A DNA stretch of 14,105 bases from JACCQS01 sp050999295 (GTDB lineage: Bacteria; Actinomycetota; Actinomycetes; Mycobacteriales; Geodermatophilaceae): NCBI GenBank assembly GCA_050999295.1, contig JBPCPI010000162.1, positions 1 to 14,105 of the forward strand. The letters run 5' to 3'. Of this stretch, positions 1-5,894 are shown piece after piece (position 1 is the stretch's first letter; each line of letters starts with the position of its first letter). The notes beneath the pieces are model-generated. The model was not told where the DNA came from. It did not search any database and worked only from the letters and a program-made list of their open reading frames with translations. A program made the position numbers and the translations under genes.

Positions 1-711
1 GGCACGTTCACGCCGCGGCCGCTGCCCAACGGTGCGGCCTTTGAGCACAAGGGGCTGGCCTACTTCGTACCCGAACTCGCCCCGTACGCAGCCAAGGACG
101 TGGTGATCGTCGGCGGCGGGGACTCCGCCTTCGACTGGGCCCTGGCCCTGGAGCCGCTGGCGCGCAGCGTCTATCTCGTCCACCGCCGGGACAAATTCCG
201 CGCCCATGCCCACAGCGTGTCCCTGGTGCAGAACACCAGCGTGCAGATCCTGGTCAACGCCCAGGTACGGGAGATTCTCGGGGACGGCCGGGTCGAGGGT
301 GTCGACATCGCGATAACCGGTCAGGAGGCCCTGCTCCGGCTCCCGTGCCAGAACATCATCGCCGCGCTGGGGTTCACCGCCAATCTCGGGCCGTTGCTGG
401 AGTGGGGGCTGGACATCCAGCATCACCGGCACATTCCGGTGGACTCGGCGATGCGTACCGCCCAGCCGGGCATCTTCGCGGCGGGTGACATCACCGAGTA
501 CGACGGGAAAGTCCGGCTGATCTCGGTGGGCTTCGGCGAGATCGCCACGGCGGTCTGCAATGCCGCGCATCACATGAACCCGGCGATGTCGGTCTTTCCC
601 GGCCACTCCAGCGACCTGCCAGCTGCCACGCCCGCGCCCTCTACCGCTCCGGCCGCTGACCGCTCGGCCGCTGCCCTACCGGCGGCCGACGCGTCCGTAC
701 CCGCAGCCTGA
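1..711 (+). CDS. ferredoxin-NADP(+) reductase, TrxR-like type (5' partial)
   Basis: The frame is open from base 1, so the N-terminal FAD-binding part lies outside the window; 236 codons are visible. The protein is a flavoprotein of the thioredoxin-reductase fold that should transfer electrons between NADPH and ferredoxin in the cytosol. Visible residues 38-47 form the NADPH-binding GGGDSAFDWA loop and HRR at 61-63 would contact the 2'-phosphate. GIFAAGDITEY (157-167) and the following VGFGEIATA are the C-terminal FAD-binding signature. Where thioredoxin reductase carries its CxxC redox pair, just before the NADPH loop, this protein reads YFVP. That argues for ferredoxin reductase and against thioredoxin reductase. 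The last 35 residues are an Ala/Pro-rich tail that is probably disordered. A ferredoxin gene follows 30 bases later, which fits a reductase-ferredoxin pair. The ferredoxin partner is inferred from this neighbour. Confidence 0.88.
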   Translation, partial: GTFTPRPLPNGAAFEHKGLAYFVPELAPYAAKDVVIVGGGDSAFDWALALEPLARSVYLVHRRDKFRAHAHSVSLVQNTSVQILVNAQVREILGDGRVEGVDIAITGQEALLRLPCQNIIAALGFTANLGPLLEWGLDIQHHRHIPVDSAMRTAQPGIFAAGDITEYDGKVRLISVGFGEIATAVCNAAHHMNPAMSVFPGHSSDLPAATPAPSTAPAADRSAAALPAADASVPAA

Positions 712-741
712 CCCTGCGCCGCAGCCGACCGAAGGAGCCAG

Positions 742-1083
742 ATGCCCTACGTCATCGCCGAGCCGTGCATCGACGTGATGGACAAGTCGTGCATGGAGGA
801 ATGCCCAGTCGACTGCATCTACGAGGGAGGTCGCAAGCTCTACATCCACCCTCGTGAGTGCATCGATTGCGGTGCCTGCGAACCGGTCTGTCCGGTCGAG
901 GCGGTCTCGGTGGACCGCCGGGTCCCACCCGAGTACGAGGACTACATCGCCGACAACGAGCGATTCTTCGCCGAGCCGCTGCCCGGACGCGACGCGCCGC
1001 TGGGCACACCGGGCGGGGCGAGCCTGCTCGGTCCGGTCGGCCTGGACACCGAGATGGTCACCAATCTGGCCGCCAAGGAGTAG
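742..1083 (+). CDS. fdxA: 7Fe-8S ferredoxin (3Fe-4S plus 4Fe-4S)
   Basis: This 113-residue protein is a small cytosolic electron carrier. Cysteines sit at 9, 17, 21, 25, 40, 43, 46 and 50. The spacing matches Azotobacter ferredoxin I shifted by one residue: C9, C17 and C50 would hold the 3Fe-4S cluster, C21, C40, C43 and C46 the 4Fe-4S cluster, and C25 would be free. CxxCxxCxxxCP at 40-51 is complete. The length and the C-terminal tail after residue 60 are normal for actinobacterial FdxA. The start is set by AAGGAG at 732-737, four bases before ATG. It follows the reductase gene by 30 bases and overlaps the next gene by one base, so the three are probably co-transcribed. The electron donor is probably the upstream reductase; the acceptor is not identifiable here. 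Confidence 0.95.
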   Translation: MPYVIAEPCIDVMDKSCMEECPVDCIYEGGRKLYIHPRECIDCGACEPVCPVEAVSVDRRVPPEYEDYIADNERFFAEPLPGRDAPLGTPGGASLLGPVGLDTEMVTNLAAKE

Positions 1084-1979
1084 TGGTCGCCCTGTACACG
1101 ATCCCGTCGTACGGGGACGTGCCCGTCATCGACGCACACGTGCATCTGGCCCGGCGCTCCAGCCTGAAGATGCCCATGGATTTGTGGGTCCAGAACAGCG
1201 ATCCCACCGCGGACTGGGACCAGATCATGGACGCCGACGGGCTGGTGCGGCCAGCCGTGATCACTGAACTGTTCGCCTCCCAGGGCGTGGACGTCTCCTT
1301 CCTGTTCGCCGAATACAGTCCCAAAGTGACTGGGGTGCAGGCGATCGAGGACATGCTGCCGGTCTTCGACTACGCGCCGGAGCGTTTTCGGTTGGTGGCC
1401 AATCTGAATCCGCATCTGCACTACCCGGTGGCCGCCGAGTTGGAGCGCCAGTTGTCCCTCGGGGCGATCGCGCTCAAGATCCATCCGGTGCACATCGGGT
1501 TGGCGGTGGACGACAAGTCACTCTATCCCGCGTACTCGGTGTGTGAAGCGCGCGGCATCCCGCTGATCGTCCACTGTGGAACGTCGAACTTTCCCGGTGC
1601 GGAGAACAAGTACGGCGATCCGGTGTATCTGGACGACGTCCTGCGCGACTTCCCCGATCTCACGCTGGTGTTGGCGCACGGGGGCCGCGGTTGGTGGTAC
1701 GACGCCGCAGGCTTTCTCGCCCTGACGTACCCGAACGTGTGGATCGAGTTGGCCGGACTGCCACCGCGGCGGTTACCTGACTACTACTCGAAGTTCGACC
1801 TGGCCCGGCTGGCCAGGAAATGGATCTTCGCCACCGATTGGCCGTCCATGCCAGGGATAGCCCGCAACATCGAAGCGGTGGCCAAGCTCGGGTTGCCCGA
1901 CGAGGTGCTGGCCGGTGTACTCAGCGGCAATGCGCAGCGCGTCTACAACCTGGGTGAGATTCCCGGTTCTGCGAGTTGA
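1083..1979 (+). CDS. amidohydrolase family metal-dependent hydrolase (ACMSD/TIM-barrel type)
   Basis: A 298-residue protein of the amidohydrolase-2 group (TIM barrel), which includes hydrolases and decarboxylases such as the aminocarboxymuconate-semialdehyde decarboxylase type. Metal and catalytic residues are visible: HxH at 19-21 (DAHVH), H164 in LIVHCG, H199 in LAHGG and D252 in FATDWP. The C-terminal GNAQRVYNL is the usual family ending. The substrate cannot be read from sequence. I chose the GTG at 1083 because the HxH motif must be included, no other suitable start precedes it, and AAGGAG at 1075-1080 lies just ahead. That spacing of two bases is short. The GTG shares its first base with the last base of the fdxA TAG stop, which suggests translational coupling. 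The open frame extends further upstream to 858, but that part overlaps fdxA and is not credible as coding. Confidence 0.88.
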   Translation: MVALYTIPSYGDVPVIDAHVHLARRSSLKMPMDLWVQNSDPTADWDQIMDADGLVRPAVITELFASQGVDVSFLFAEYSPKVTGVQAIEDMLPVFDYAPERFRLVANLNPHLHYPVAAELERQLSLGAIALKIHPVHIGLAVDDKSLYPAYSVCEARGIPLIVHCGTSNFPGAENKYGDPVYLDDVLRDFPDLTLVLAHGGRGWWYDAAGFLALTYPNVWIELAGLPPRRLPDYYSKFDLARLARKWIFATDWPSMPGIARNIEAVAKLGLPDEVLAGVLSGNAQRVYNLGEIPGSAS

Positions 1980-1988
1980 GGAGAGACG

Positions 1989-2453
1989 ATGACCAGCAGC
2001 ACAGCGGACGCCGAGGGAGCCAAGGGCACTGCACCGGGTCTGGGCGTACCAGCCTCGGAACTGTCCGACGAGGAACTCGAGCGGCAGGGCAGGCACGCGC
2101 ACGAGACGCGCAACTGGGTGTTCCTGCACGGCACGGCCGAGCAGTTCAAGACCCATACCGAACGGATGCTCGAACTCGAGCAGGAGTACCTCCGCCGGCA
2201 CCCCCAGCGCACCTGGCAGGGCAACGAGGCCGGCGGCGAACCTGGCGACGAGCGGAGTCTGCTCGAGCGCTTCGCGGCGACGCCGGACGGGCGGATGCAC
2301 AAACTCGAAGCCCACCACCTCGCCCGCGTACTCGGTCTGCGCCCCGAACGGGTGGCCGCCCTGCACCGCCAGGACCCGCCGCTGCTGGACACCGACGGCG
2401 ACTACCGCGTACTGACCGACGCCGGCCGCGCCTGGCTCCAAACCCAAAGTTGA
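1989..2453 (+). CDS. small acidic protein with DUF6158-like N-terminal region and possible winged-helix C-terminus
   Basis: This 154-residue protein has no known function. Residues 22-72 (ASELSDEELERQ... to YLRRHP) look like the actinobacterial DUF6158 family, a short predicted helical domain with a HETR...FLHG...HT.RM.ELE.EYLRR pattern; I assign this from memory. Residues 88-150 (LLERFAATPDGR... to LTDAGRAWL) look like a compact winged-helix-type segment, with a helix near LARVLGLRPERVAAL and a DYRVLTDAGRAWL ending as in many DNA-binding or adaptor domains. The start is supported by GAGGAG at 1978-1983, which overlaps the stop of the preceding gene. It is probably the last gene of the reductase-ferredoxin-amidohydrolase operon. 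Its final codon and stop lie inside the first copy of the GTTGATCATCGG repeat. Confidence 0.75.
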   Translation: MTSSTADAEGAKGTAPGLGVPASELSDEELERQGRHAHETRNWVFLHGTAEQFKTHTERMLELEQEYLRRHPQRTWQGNEAGGEPGDERSLLERFAATPDGRMHKLEAHHLARVLGLRPERVAALHRQDPPLLDTDGDYRVLTDAGRAWLQTQS

Positions 2454-2572
2454 TCATCGGCAAACAGGGGCTTTCCGACCACCGCCCCTGTTGATCATCG
2501 GAAAGTCGCCGGGTTTCGGCCGCCTGCCCGGGTTGATCATCGGAAAGTCGCCGGTTTCGGCCGCCTGCCCGG
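2447..2572 (+). repeat. tandem array of GTTGATCATCGG units (41-42 base period)
   Basis: The 12-base core GTTGATCATCGG occurs at 2449, 2490, 2532 and 2573, all in direct orientation, spaced 41, 42 and 41 bases apart. The units starting at 2490 and 2532 are identical except for one extra G in a run of Gs. The unit starting at 2449 shares only the core; its interior forms a separate hairpin, AACAGGGGC (2463-2471) pairing with GCCCCTGTT (2484-2492). The interiors of the second and third units can form weaker GC stems (CCGG arms). There are no T-runs after the stems. The first unit contains the stop codon of the upstream gene. The array may also act as a transcription terminator for that operon. 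Confidence 0.85.
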
Positions 2573-2644
2573 GTTGATCATCGGAAAGTCGCCGGTTTCG
2601 CGGCTCGAAAAGGTCCGAAACCCGGGCATATTCCGATGATCAAC
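2573..2644. repeat. 72-base hairpin repeat, terminal inverted repeats GTTGATCATCGGAA
   Basis: This fourth unit of the array closes with an inverted copy. GTTGATCATCGGAA (2573-2586) and TTCCGATGATCAAC (2631-2644) are perfect 14-base inverted repeats. A second internal pair, CCGGTTTCG (2592-2600) with CGAAACCCGG (2616-2625), would extend the hairpin. It has the same architecture and almost the same length as the copy at 3672-3750, but a different interior, so it looks like a member of a dispersed palindromic (REP or MITE-like) family. No target-site duplication is evident. Confidence 0.85.
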
Positions 2645-2735
2645 ATTGACGGCGAGTTCTCCACAGCGGCCGCCCATCGTCCACAACTGCGCCGATGGGA
2701 GCCACGCGCCGGTCGCAGCGGTCCACGGTCGTGGG

Positions 2736-3662
2736 ATGGGCAAACCGGAACCCCGGACGAACGCGAAAACCCGCTCCTGGCAGCTCGCTCTGACCGGCAC
2801 ACCGCTGAGGGCATCCGACGCGGCACCTCGCTCAGGCGGACGGCCGCGTCGGGACGAGCCATCGCGGGCGCGCATCGCGCAAGGTGTCTATCTCGTCGAA
2901 GATGTGCCGCTCACGCCGAGTCGTCGGTGTCGAGCCATCCTCGCCGCCTTGCCTCGCGACAGCGCCTTCAGCCATTGGACTGCGGCTTCGCTGCTTGGAC
3001 TGCCGTCCCGAAACACCGCCAAGCTGCACATCATTCTCGCGCCGCGCAGCGTGCTTCCACAGCGGGACGAACTCGTCGTTCACGGACGTGAGTTGGTGCC
3101 CGGCGACATTGTGGAGATCGACGGCCTCCCGGTCACGTCAGGACCCCGTTTGTTCGTCGACCTGGCAGCGATGCTGACCGAGCGCGAACTCGTCGTGCTC
3201 GGTGACGCTCTGCTCCGGACCGGACTCGTCGCCCCGCCCGCACTGTCCTGGCGCGTGCACCTGGCCGCCCGTCGCCGCGGAGTCGTACGCGCGCGGGACG
3301 CCCTGAAACTTCTGGACGGGCGAGCCCAATCGGTACCGGAATCAGTCGTCCGCCACGTCATCATCAGCGGCGGACTACCGGCGCCCGTCCCGCAACTGCC
3401 GATTCTCGACCCGTACGGGCGGGTCATCGCACACGCGGACCTCGGCTACGACGAGTGGAAGATCCTGATCGAATACGAGGGCCGCCAACACAGCGAAGGG
3501 GATCAGTTCGGCCGCGATATCGAACGGTATTCACGCATGGCCGCCGACGGCTGGCTGGTGCTTCGCTTCTCGGCCGCACATCTCGCCCGGCCGAACCAGA
3601 TCCTGGATCGCGTCCGGCAGGCGCTGCTCAGCCGCGGCTGGACCCCGCCGCCCCGGCTCTAG
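2736..3662 (+). CDS. DUF559-type (Vsr/PD-(D/E)XK-fold) endonuclease-like protein
   Basis: I recognise this as one of the actinobacterial proteins with an AbiEi-like N-terminal region and a C-terminal DUF559 domain of the Vsr endonuclease fold. From the ATG at 2736 it has 308 residues. The middle part contains FSHWTAASLLGLP and DGLPVTSGPRLFVDLAA, both typical of the group. The C-terminal domain reads HADLGYDEWKILIEYEG and then RMAADGWLVLRFS. D235 and E246/E248 are the candidate PD-(D/E)XK metal ligands, and the final strand-helix is as in Vsr. Its cellular role is unknown; members are often numerous per genome and are not proven nucleases. Start choice is uncertain: the frame is open to a TTG at 2646 (338 residues), two bases after the hairpin repeat. 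I prefer the ATG because the first 30 residues look uninformative. The gene is bracketed by hairpin-repeat copies and is convergent with the thiolase gene. Confidence 0.8.
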   Translation: MGKPEPRTNAKTRSWQLALTGTPLRASDAAPRSGGRPRRDEPSRARIAQGVYLVEDVPLTPSRRCRAILAALPRDSAFSHWTAASLLGLPSRNTAKLHIILAPRSVLPQRDELVVHGRELVPGDIVEIDGLPVTSGPRLFVDLAAMLTERELVVLGDALLRTGLVAPPALSWRVHLAARRRGVVRARDALKLLDGRAQSVPESVVRHVIISGGLPAPVPQLPILDPYGRVIAHADLGYDEWKILIEYEGRQHSEGDQFGRDIERYSRMAADGWLVLRFSAAHLARPNQILDRVRQALLSRGWTPPPRL

Positions 3663-3671
3663 CCCAGCCCT

Positions 3672-3750
3672 CCAAGTTGATCATCGGAATCAGGCGGGTT
3701 GTTTGCCCGAATCGGCCCAACAACCCACGATATTCCGATGATCAACTTGG
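3672..3750. repeat. hairpin repeat with 19-base perfect inverted arms; possible bidirectional terminator
   Basis: CCAAGTTGATCATCGGAAT (3672-3690) and its exact reverse complement (3732-3750) enclose 41 bases. A nested inverted pair, GGGTTGTT (3696-3703) and AACAACCC (3719-3726), extends the fold. The core arms are the same sequence as in the repeats at 2449-2644. The element fills the gap between two convergent genes, one stopping at 3662 and the other at 3764, so the RNA hairpin could end transcription from both sides. A role in termination is inferred from position only. Confidence 0.9.
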
Positions 3751-3763
3751 CTTCTGGCAAGGG

Positions 3764-4930
3764 TCAGGCCTCGAGGAGGACGGCGGTGCCCTGGCCCACG
3801 CCGATACAAGCGGCGGCCACCGCCAGTCCGCCACCTCGGCGGCGCAACTCGCGGCAGGCATCCACGATCACCCGAGGTGCTGAGGCACCCAGCGGATGCC
3901 CCATGGCGATCGCCCCGCCGTGCAGATTCACCTTCTCCGGATCGATCGCCGGCAGGTCGTGCAGCACGGAGAGGACCATCGCCGCGAAGGCCTCGTTGAT
4001 CTCCCACACGGCGATGTCGTCGAAGGACCTCCCGGTACGAGCCAGCAGTTTCTCGATGGCCCACACCGGCGCGATCGAGAACTCCTGCGGATCACGCCCG
4101 ACGGTCGCCGAGGCGACGATCCGACCGATTGGCTCCAAGCCCAGCTCGTCCCCGACGGCCGCCGGGCCTACCAAGGTCGCGATGGCGCCGTCGTTGATCG
4201 GCGAGGAATTCCCCGCGGTGGACGGGCCGTCGGTGGAGAAGGCGGGTTTGAGCTTGGCCAGCGACTCCATCGAGGAGTCCGGCCGGATGTTCTCGTCGCG
4301 TGTCACCTCGCCCACGGGCATCAAGTAGTCCTCATGCAGTCCCTTCTCCCGCGCCTCGTGCGCCAGCGCATGGCTGCGTACGGCATAGGCGTCCATCGCC
4401 TCGCGCCCGATCCCGTACCCCTGCGCAACGGCCTCGGCGCACCGACCCAACGGTGTCGTCCACTCGGCCGGCATCTTCGGGTTCACCATCCGCCAGCCGA
4501 CGGTGGTCTGGTGCAGTTCCATGCTCCGCGGTAGGCCCTCGGTCGGGCGGGGGATGACGTACGGTGCGCGGCTCATCCCCTCCATGCCGCCGGCCAGGAC
4601 GAGCCGTTGCTCGCCGAGGGCGACGGCCCGAGCGGCCTGGATAAGCGCCTCGCCGCCGGATCCGCAGAGCCGATTGAGGGTCACGCCGGGAACGGTCGTC
4701 GGCAGGCCGGCAAGCAGCCCGGCCATCCGAGCCACGTTGCGGTTCTCCTCGCCGGCCCCGTTGGTATTGCCGTAGTACACGTCGTCGATCTGCGCCGGGT
4801 CGAGCCCCGGTACGCGGGCTAGCAGTTCGCGGATCGGCAGCGCGGCGAGGTCGTCGGTGCGAATGCTGGACAGTCCGCCGCGGTAACGGCCGAACGGGGT
4901 ACGGACTGCGGCGTACAGGTAGGCGTCCAT
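3764..4930 (-). CDS. acetyl-CoA C-acyltransferase (thiolase, 3-oxoadipyl-CoA/3-ketoacyl-CoA type)
   Basis: A full-length 388-residue thiolase that cleaves a 3-ketoacyl-CoA with CoA, or runs in reverse to condense acyl-CoAs, in the cytosol. The nucleophilic cysteine is C89 in NRLCGSGGEA. NEAFAA is at 312-317, the catalytic histidine is H345 in GGAIAMGHPLGAS and the proton-shuttling cysteine is C375 in CIGVGQG. The overall sequence resembles the PcaF/FadA group; the chain length or aromatic-derived substrate cannot be fixed. The ATG at 4930 gives the normal N-terminus (AVRTPFGRYRGG), with GAAGG just upstream as ribosome binding site. The gene lies downstream of an SDR gene in the same direction, but a 61-base palindrome separates them. 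Beta-oxidation or aromatic degradation is plausible from the SDR/thiolase pairing but is not shown. Confidence 0.93.
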   Translation of the reverse strand: MDAYLYAAVRTPFGRYRGGLSSIRTDDLAALPIRELLARVPGLDPAQIDDVYYGNTNGAGEENRNVARMAGLLAGLPTTVPGVTLNRLCGSGGEALIQAARAVALGEQRLVLAGGMEGMSRAPYVIPRPTEGLPRSMELHQTTVGWRMVNPKMPAEWTTPLGRCAEAVAQGYGIGREAMDAYAVRSHALAHEAREKGLHEDYLMPVGEVTRDENIRPDSSMESLAKLKPAFSTDGPSTAGNSSPINDGAIATLVGPAAVGDELGLEPIGRIVASATVGRDPQEFSIAPVWAIEKLLARTGRSFDDIAVWEINEAFAAMVLSVLHDLPAIDPEKVNLHGGAIAMGHPLGASAPRVIVDACRELRRRGGGLAVAAACIGVGQGTAVLLEA

Positions 4931-4966
4931 GGCCTTCAGTTTAGAGCCGCCGAAATCCGCCAGTCC

Positions 4967-5027
4967 GATCCGAGTGAAGGACCCCTTCTAGCGAACCTAT
5001 TGGCACAAGGTGCCCTTCACTCGGATC
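4967..5027. repeat. 61-base imperfect palindrome (GAGTGAAGG family), possible terminator
   Basis: GATCCGAGTGAAGG (4967-4980) and CCTTCACTCGGATC (5014-5027) are perfect 14-base inverted arms. Pairing continues to 21 positions with two mismatches (4967-4987 against 5007-5027), around a 19-base loop. Inside, GGCAC (5002-5006) and GTGCC (5010-5014) make an alternative small hairpin with a three-base loop, whose right arm uses part of the long stem. The element sits 12 bases past the SDR stop and 36 bases before the thiolase start. There is no T-run. It could be a terminator for the SDR gene, an attenuating structure before the thiolase, or simply a dispersed repeat. Confidence 0.85.
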
Positions 5028-5039
5028 AGAGGGGTGCAC

Positions 5040-5783
5040 TCAGAGCTCGCCGACACTGGTCATGCCGCCGTCGATGACCAGCGTCTGTCCGGTCACCCAG
5101 CTCGCTTCGTCCGACAGCAGGAAAGCGGCGGCCGAGGCGATGTCCTCGGGTACGCCGAGCCGCCCGGCCGGATAACGCTGGGCCACTTCGTCCTCGCGGC
5201 CCTCGTACAGCGCGGTCGCGAACTGGGTCTTCACGACTGCCGGTGCAAGCGCGTTGACCCGGATCTTCGGCCCGAGCTCGACCCCGAGGTGACTGGTCAG
5301 GTGGAACAGCGCCGCTTTGCTCGAGCCGTACACCCCGATTCCGCCGGCCGACCGCAAACCGGCGACCGATGCGACGAACAGCACCGCTCCGCCGTGCTCG
5401 CCCAGCCATTGGTGATACGCCTCCTGGACGAACCCGAGCGCGCCGACGTAGTTGACGTCGAAGATCTTGCGAGCGGCGTCCAGGTCGGTGTCGATGACCC
5501 GGCCGTACACCGGGTTGATGCCGACGTTGCTGACCACGTAGTCGCAGCTGCCGAAGGTCTCGACGGCCGCCCGTACGGCAGCGGCCCGATGCTCGGCATC
5601 ACCGGCATTGCCGGGAACGGCGAGCGCGACGTCCGTACCGCCCAGGTTCTCGACCGCGGCGTTCAGTTCGTCGGGCTTGCGGGCGGTGATGACCACGCGG
5701 TCACCCCGGTCGACGAGCCTGCGGGCGATGGCCAGACCGATGCCGCGGCTGCCACCGGTGACCAGGGCGGTACGAGAGGTCAT
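5040..5783 (-). CDS. SDR family oxidoreductase
   Basis: A 247-residue classical short-chain dehydrogenase/reductase using NAD(P)(H). TGGSRGIG at 9-16 binds the cofactor. The usual NNAG motif appears as SNVG (85-88), followed by INPVYG. The catalytic tetrad is N111, S139, Y152 and K156 (YxxxK in YGSSK). The C-terminal VTGQTLVIDGG is the usual FabG-like ending, and length is normal. R34-type basic residues after the second strand (TARK) hint at NADP preference, but this is weak. The substrate is unknown. The ATG at 5783 places the glycine motif at the usual distance. Two 20-base palindromes lie 30-90 bases upstream. It is followed in the same direction by the thiolase gene, so a 3-hydroxyacyl-CoA type substrate is possible. 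Confidence 0.92.
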   Translation of the reverse strand: MTSRTALVTGGSRGIGLAIARRLVDRGDRVVITARKPDELNAAVENLGGTDVALAVPGNAGDAEHRAAAVRAAVETFGSCDYVVSNVGINPVYGRVIDTDLDAARKIFDVNYVGALGFVQEAYHQWLGEHGGAVLFVASVAGLRSAGGIGVYGSSKAALFHLTSHLGVELGPKIRVNALAPAVVKTQFATALYEGREDEVAQRYPAGRLGVPEDIASAAAFLLSDEASWVTGQTLVIDGGMTSVGEL

Positions 5784-5812
5784 GTCCTGGGACTGTATCG
5801 ACCAATGTTTGC

Positions 5813-5873
5813 GCGGTTATGCGCACAACCGCGAGATCTCGGCTCGGTAGGCGGCGGTTATGCGCATAACCGC
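5813..5873. promoter_or_regulatory. twin 20-base palindromes (candidate operator pair or palindromic repeat)
   Basis: GCGGTTATGCGCATAACCGC at 5854-5873 is a perfect 20-base palindrome. A second copy at 5813-5832 differs at one base (C for T). Their centres are 41 bases apart, close to four helical turns. They lie in the 111-base gap between the methyltransferase stop (5895) and the SDR start (5783), 30 bases upstream of the SDR ATG. The dyad centre is a CG step, as in LacI-type operators. No regulator gene is adjacent except the Lrp/AsnC gene at 7067-7561. The alternative is a dispersed intergenic repeat. Confidence 0.7.
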
Positions 5874-5894
5874 GGAGGGGGATGTGCAGGCGAC

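Noticed and set aside
1..711. Thioredoxin reductase
   Set aside because: The CxxC redox pair expected just before the NADPH loop is replaced by YFVP, and a ferredoxin gene follows.
858..1082. Upstream extension of the amidohydrolase reading frame
   Set aside because: It overlaps nearly all of fdxA in another frame, is Arg/Gly-rich shadow sequence, and the family N-terminus fits GTG 1083.
2447..2584. CRISPR-like array
   Set aside because: The repeats are only 12-21 bases, the intervening parts of two units are themselves almost identical, and no cas gene is present.
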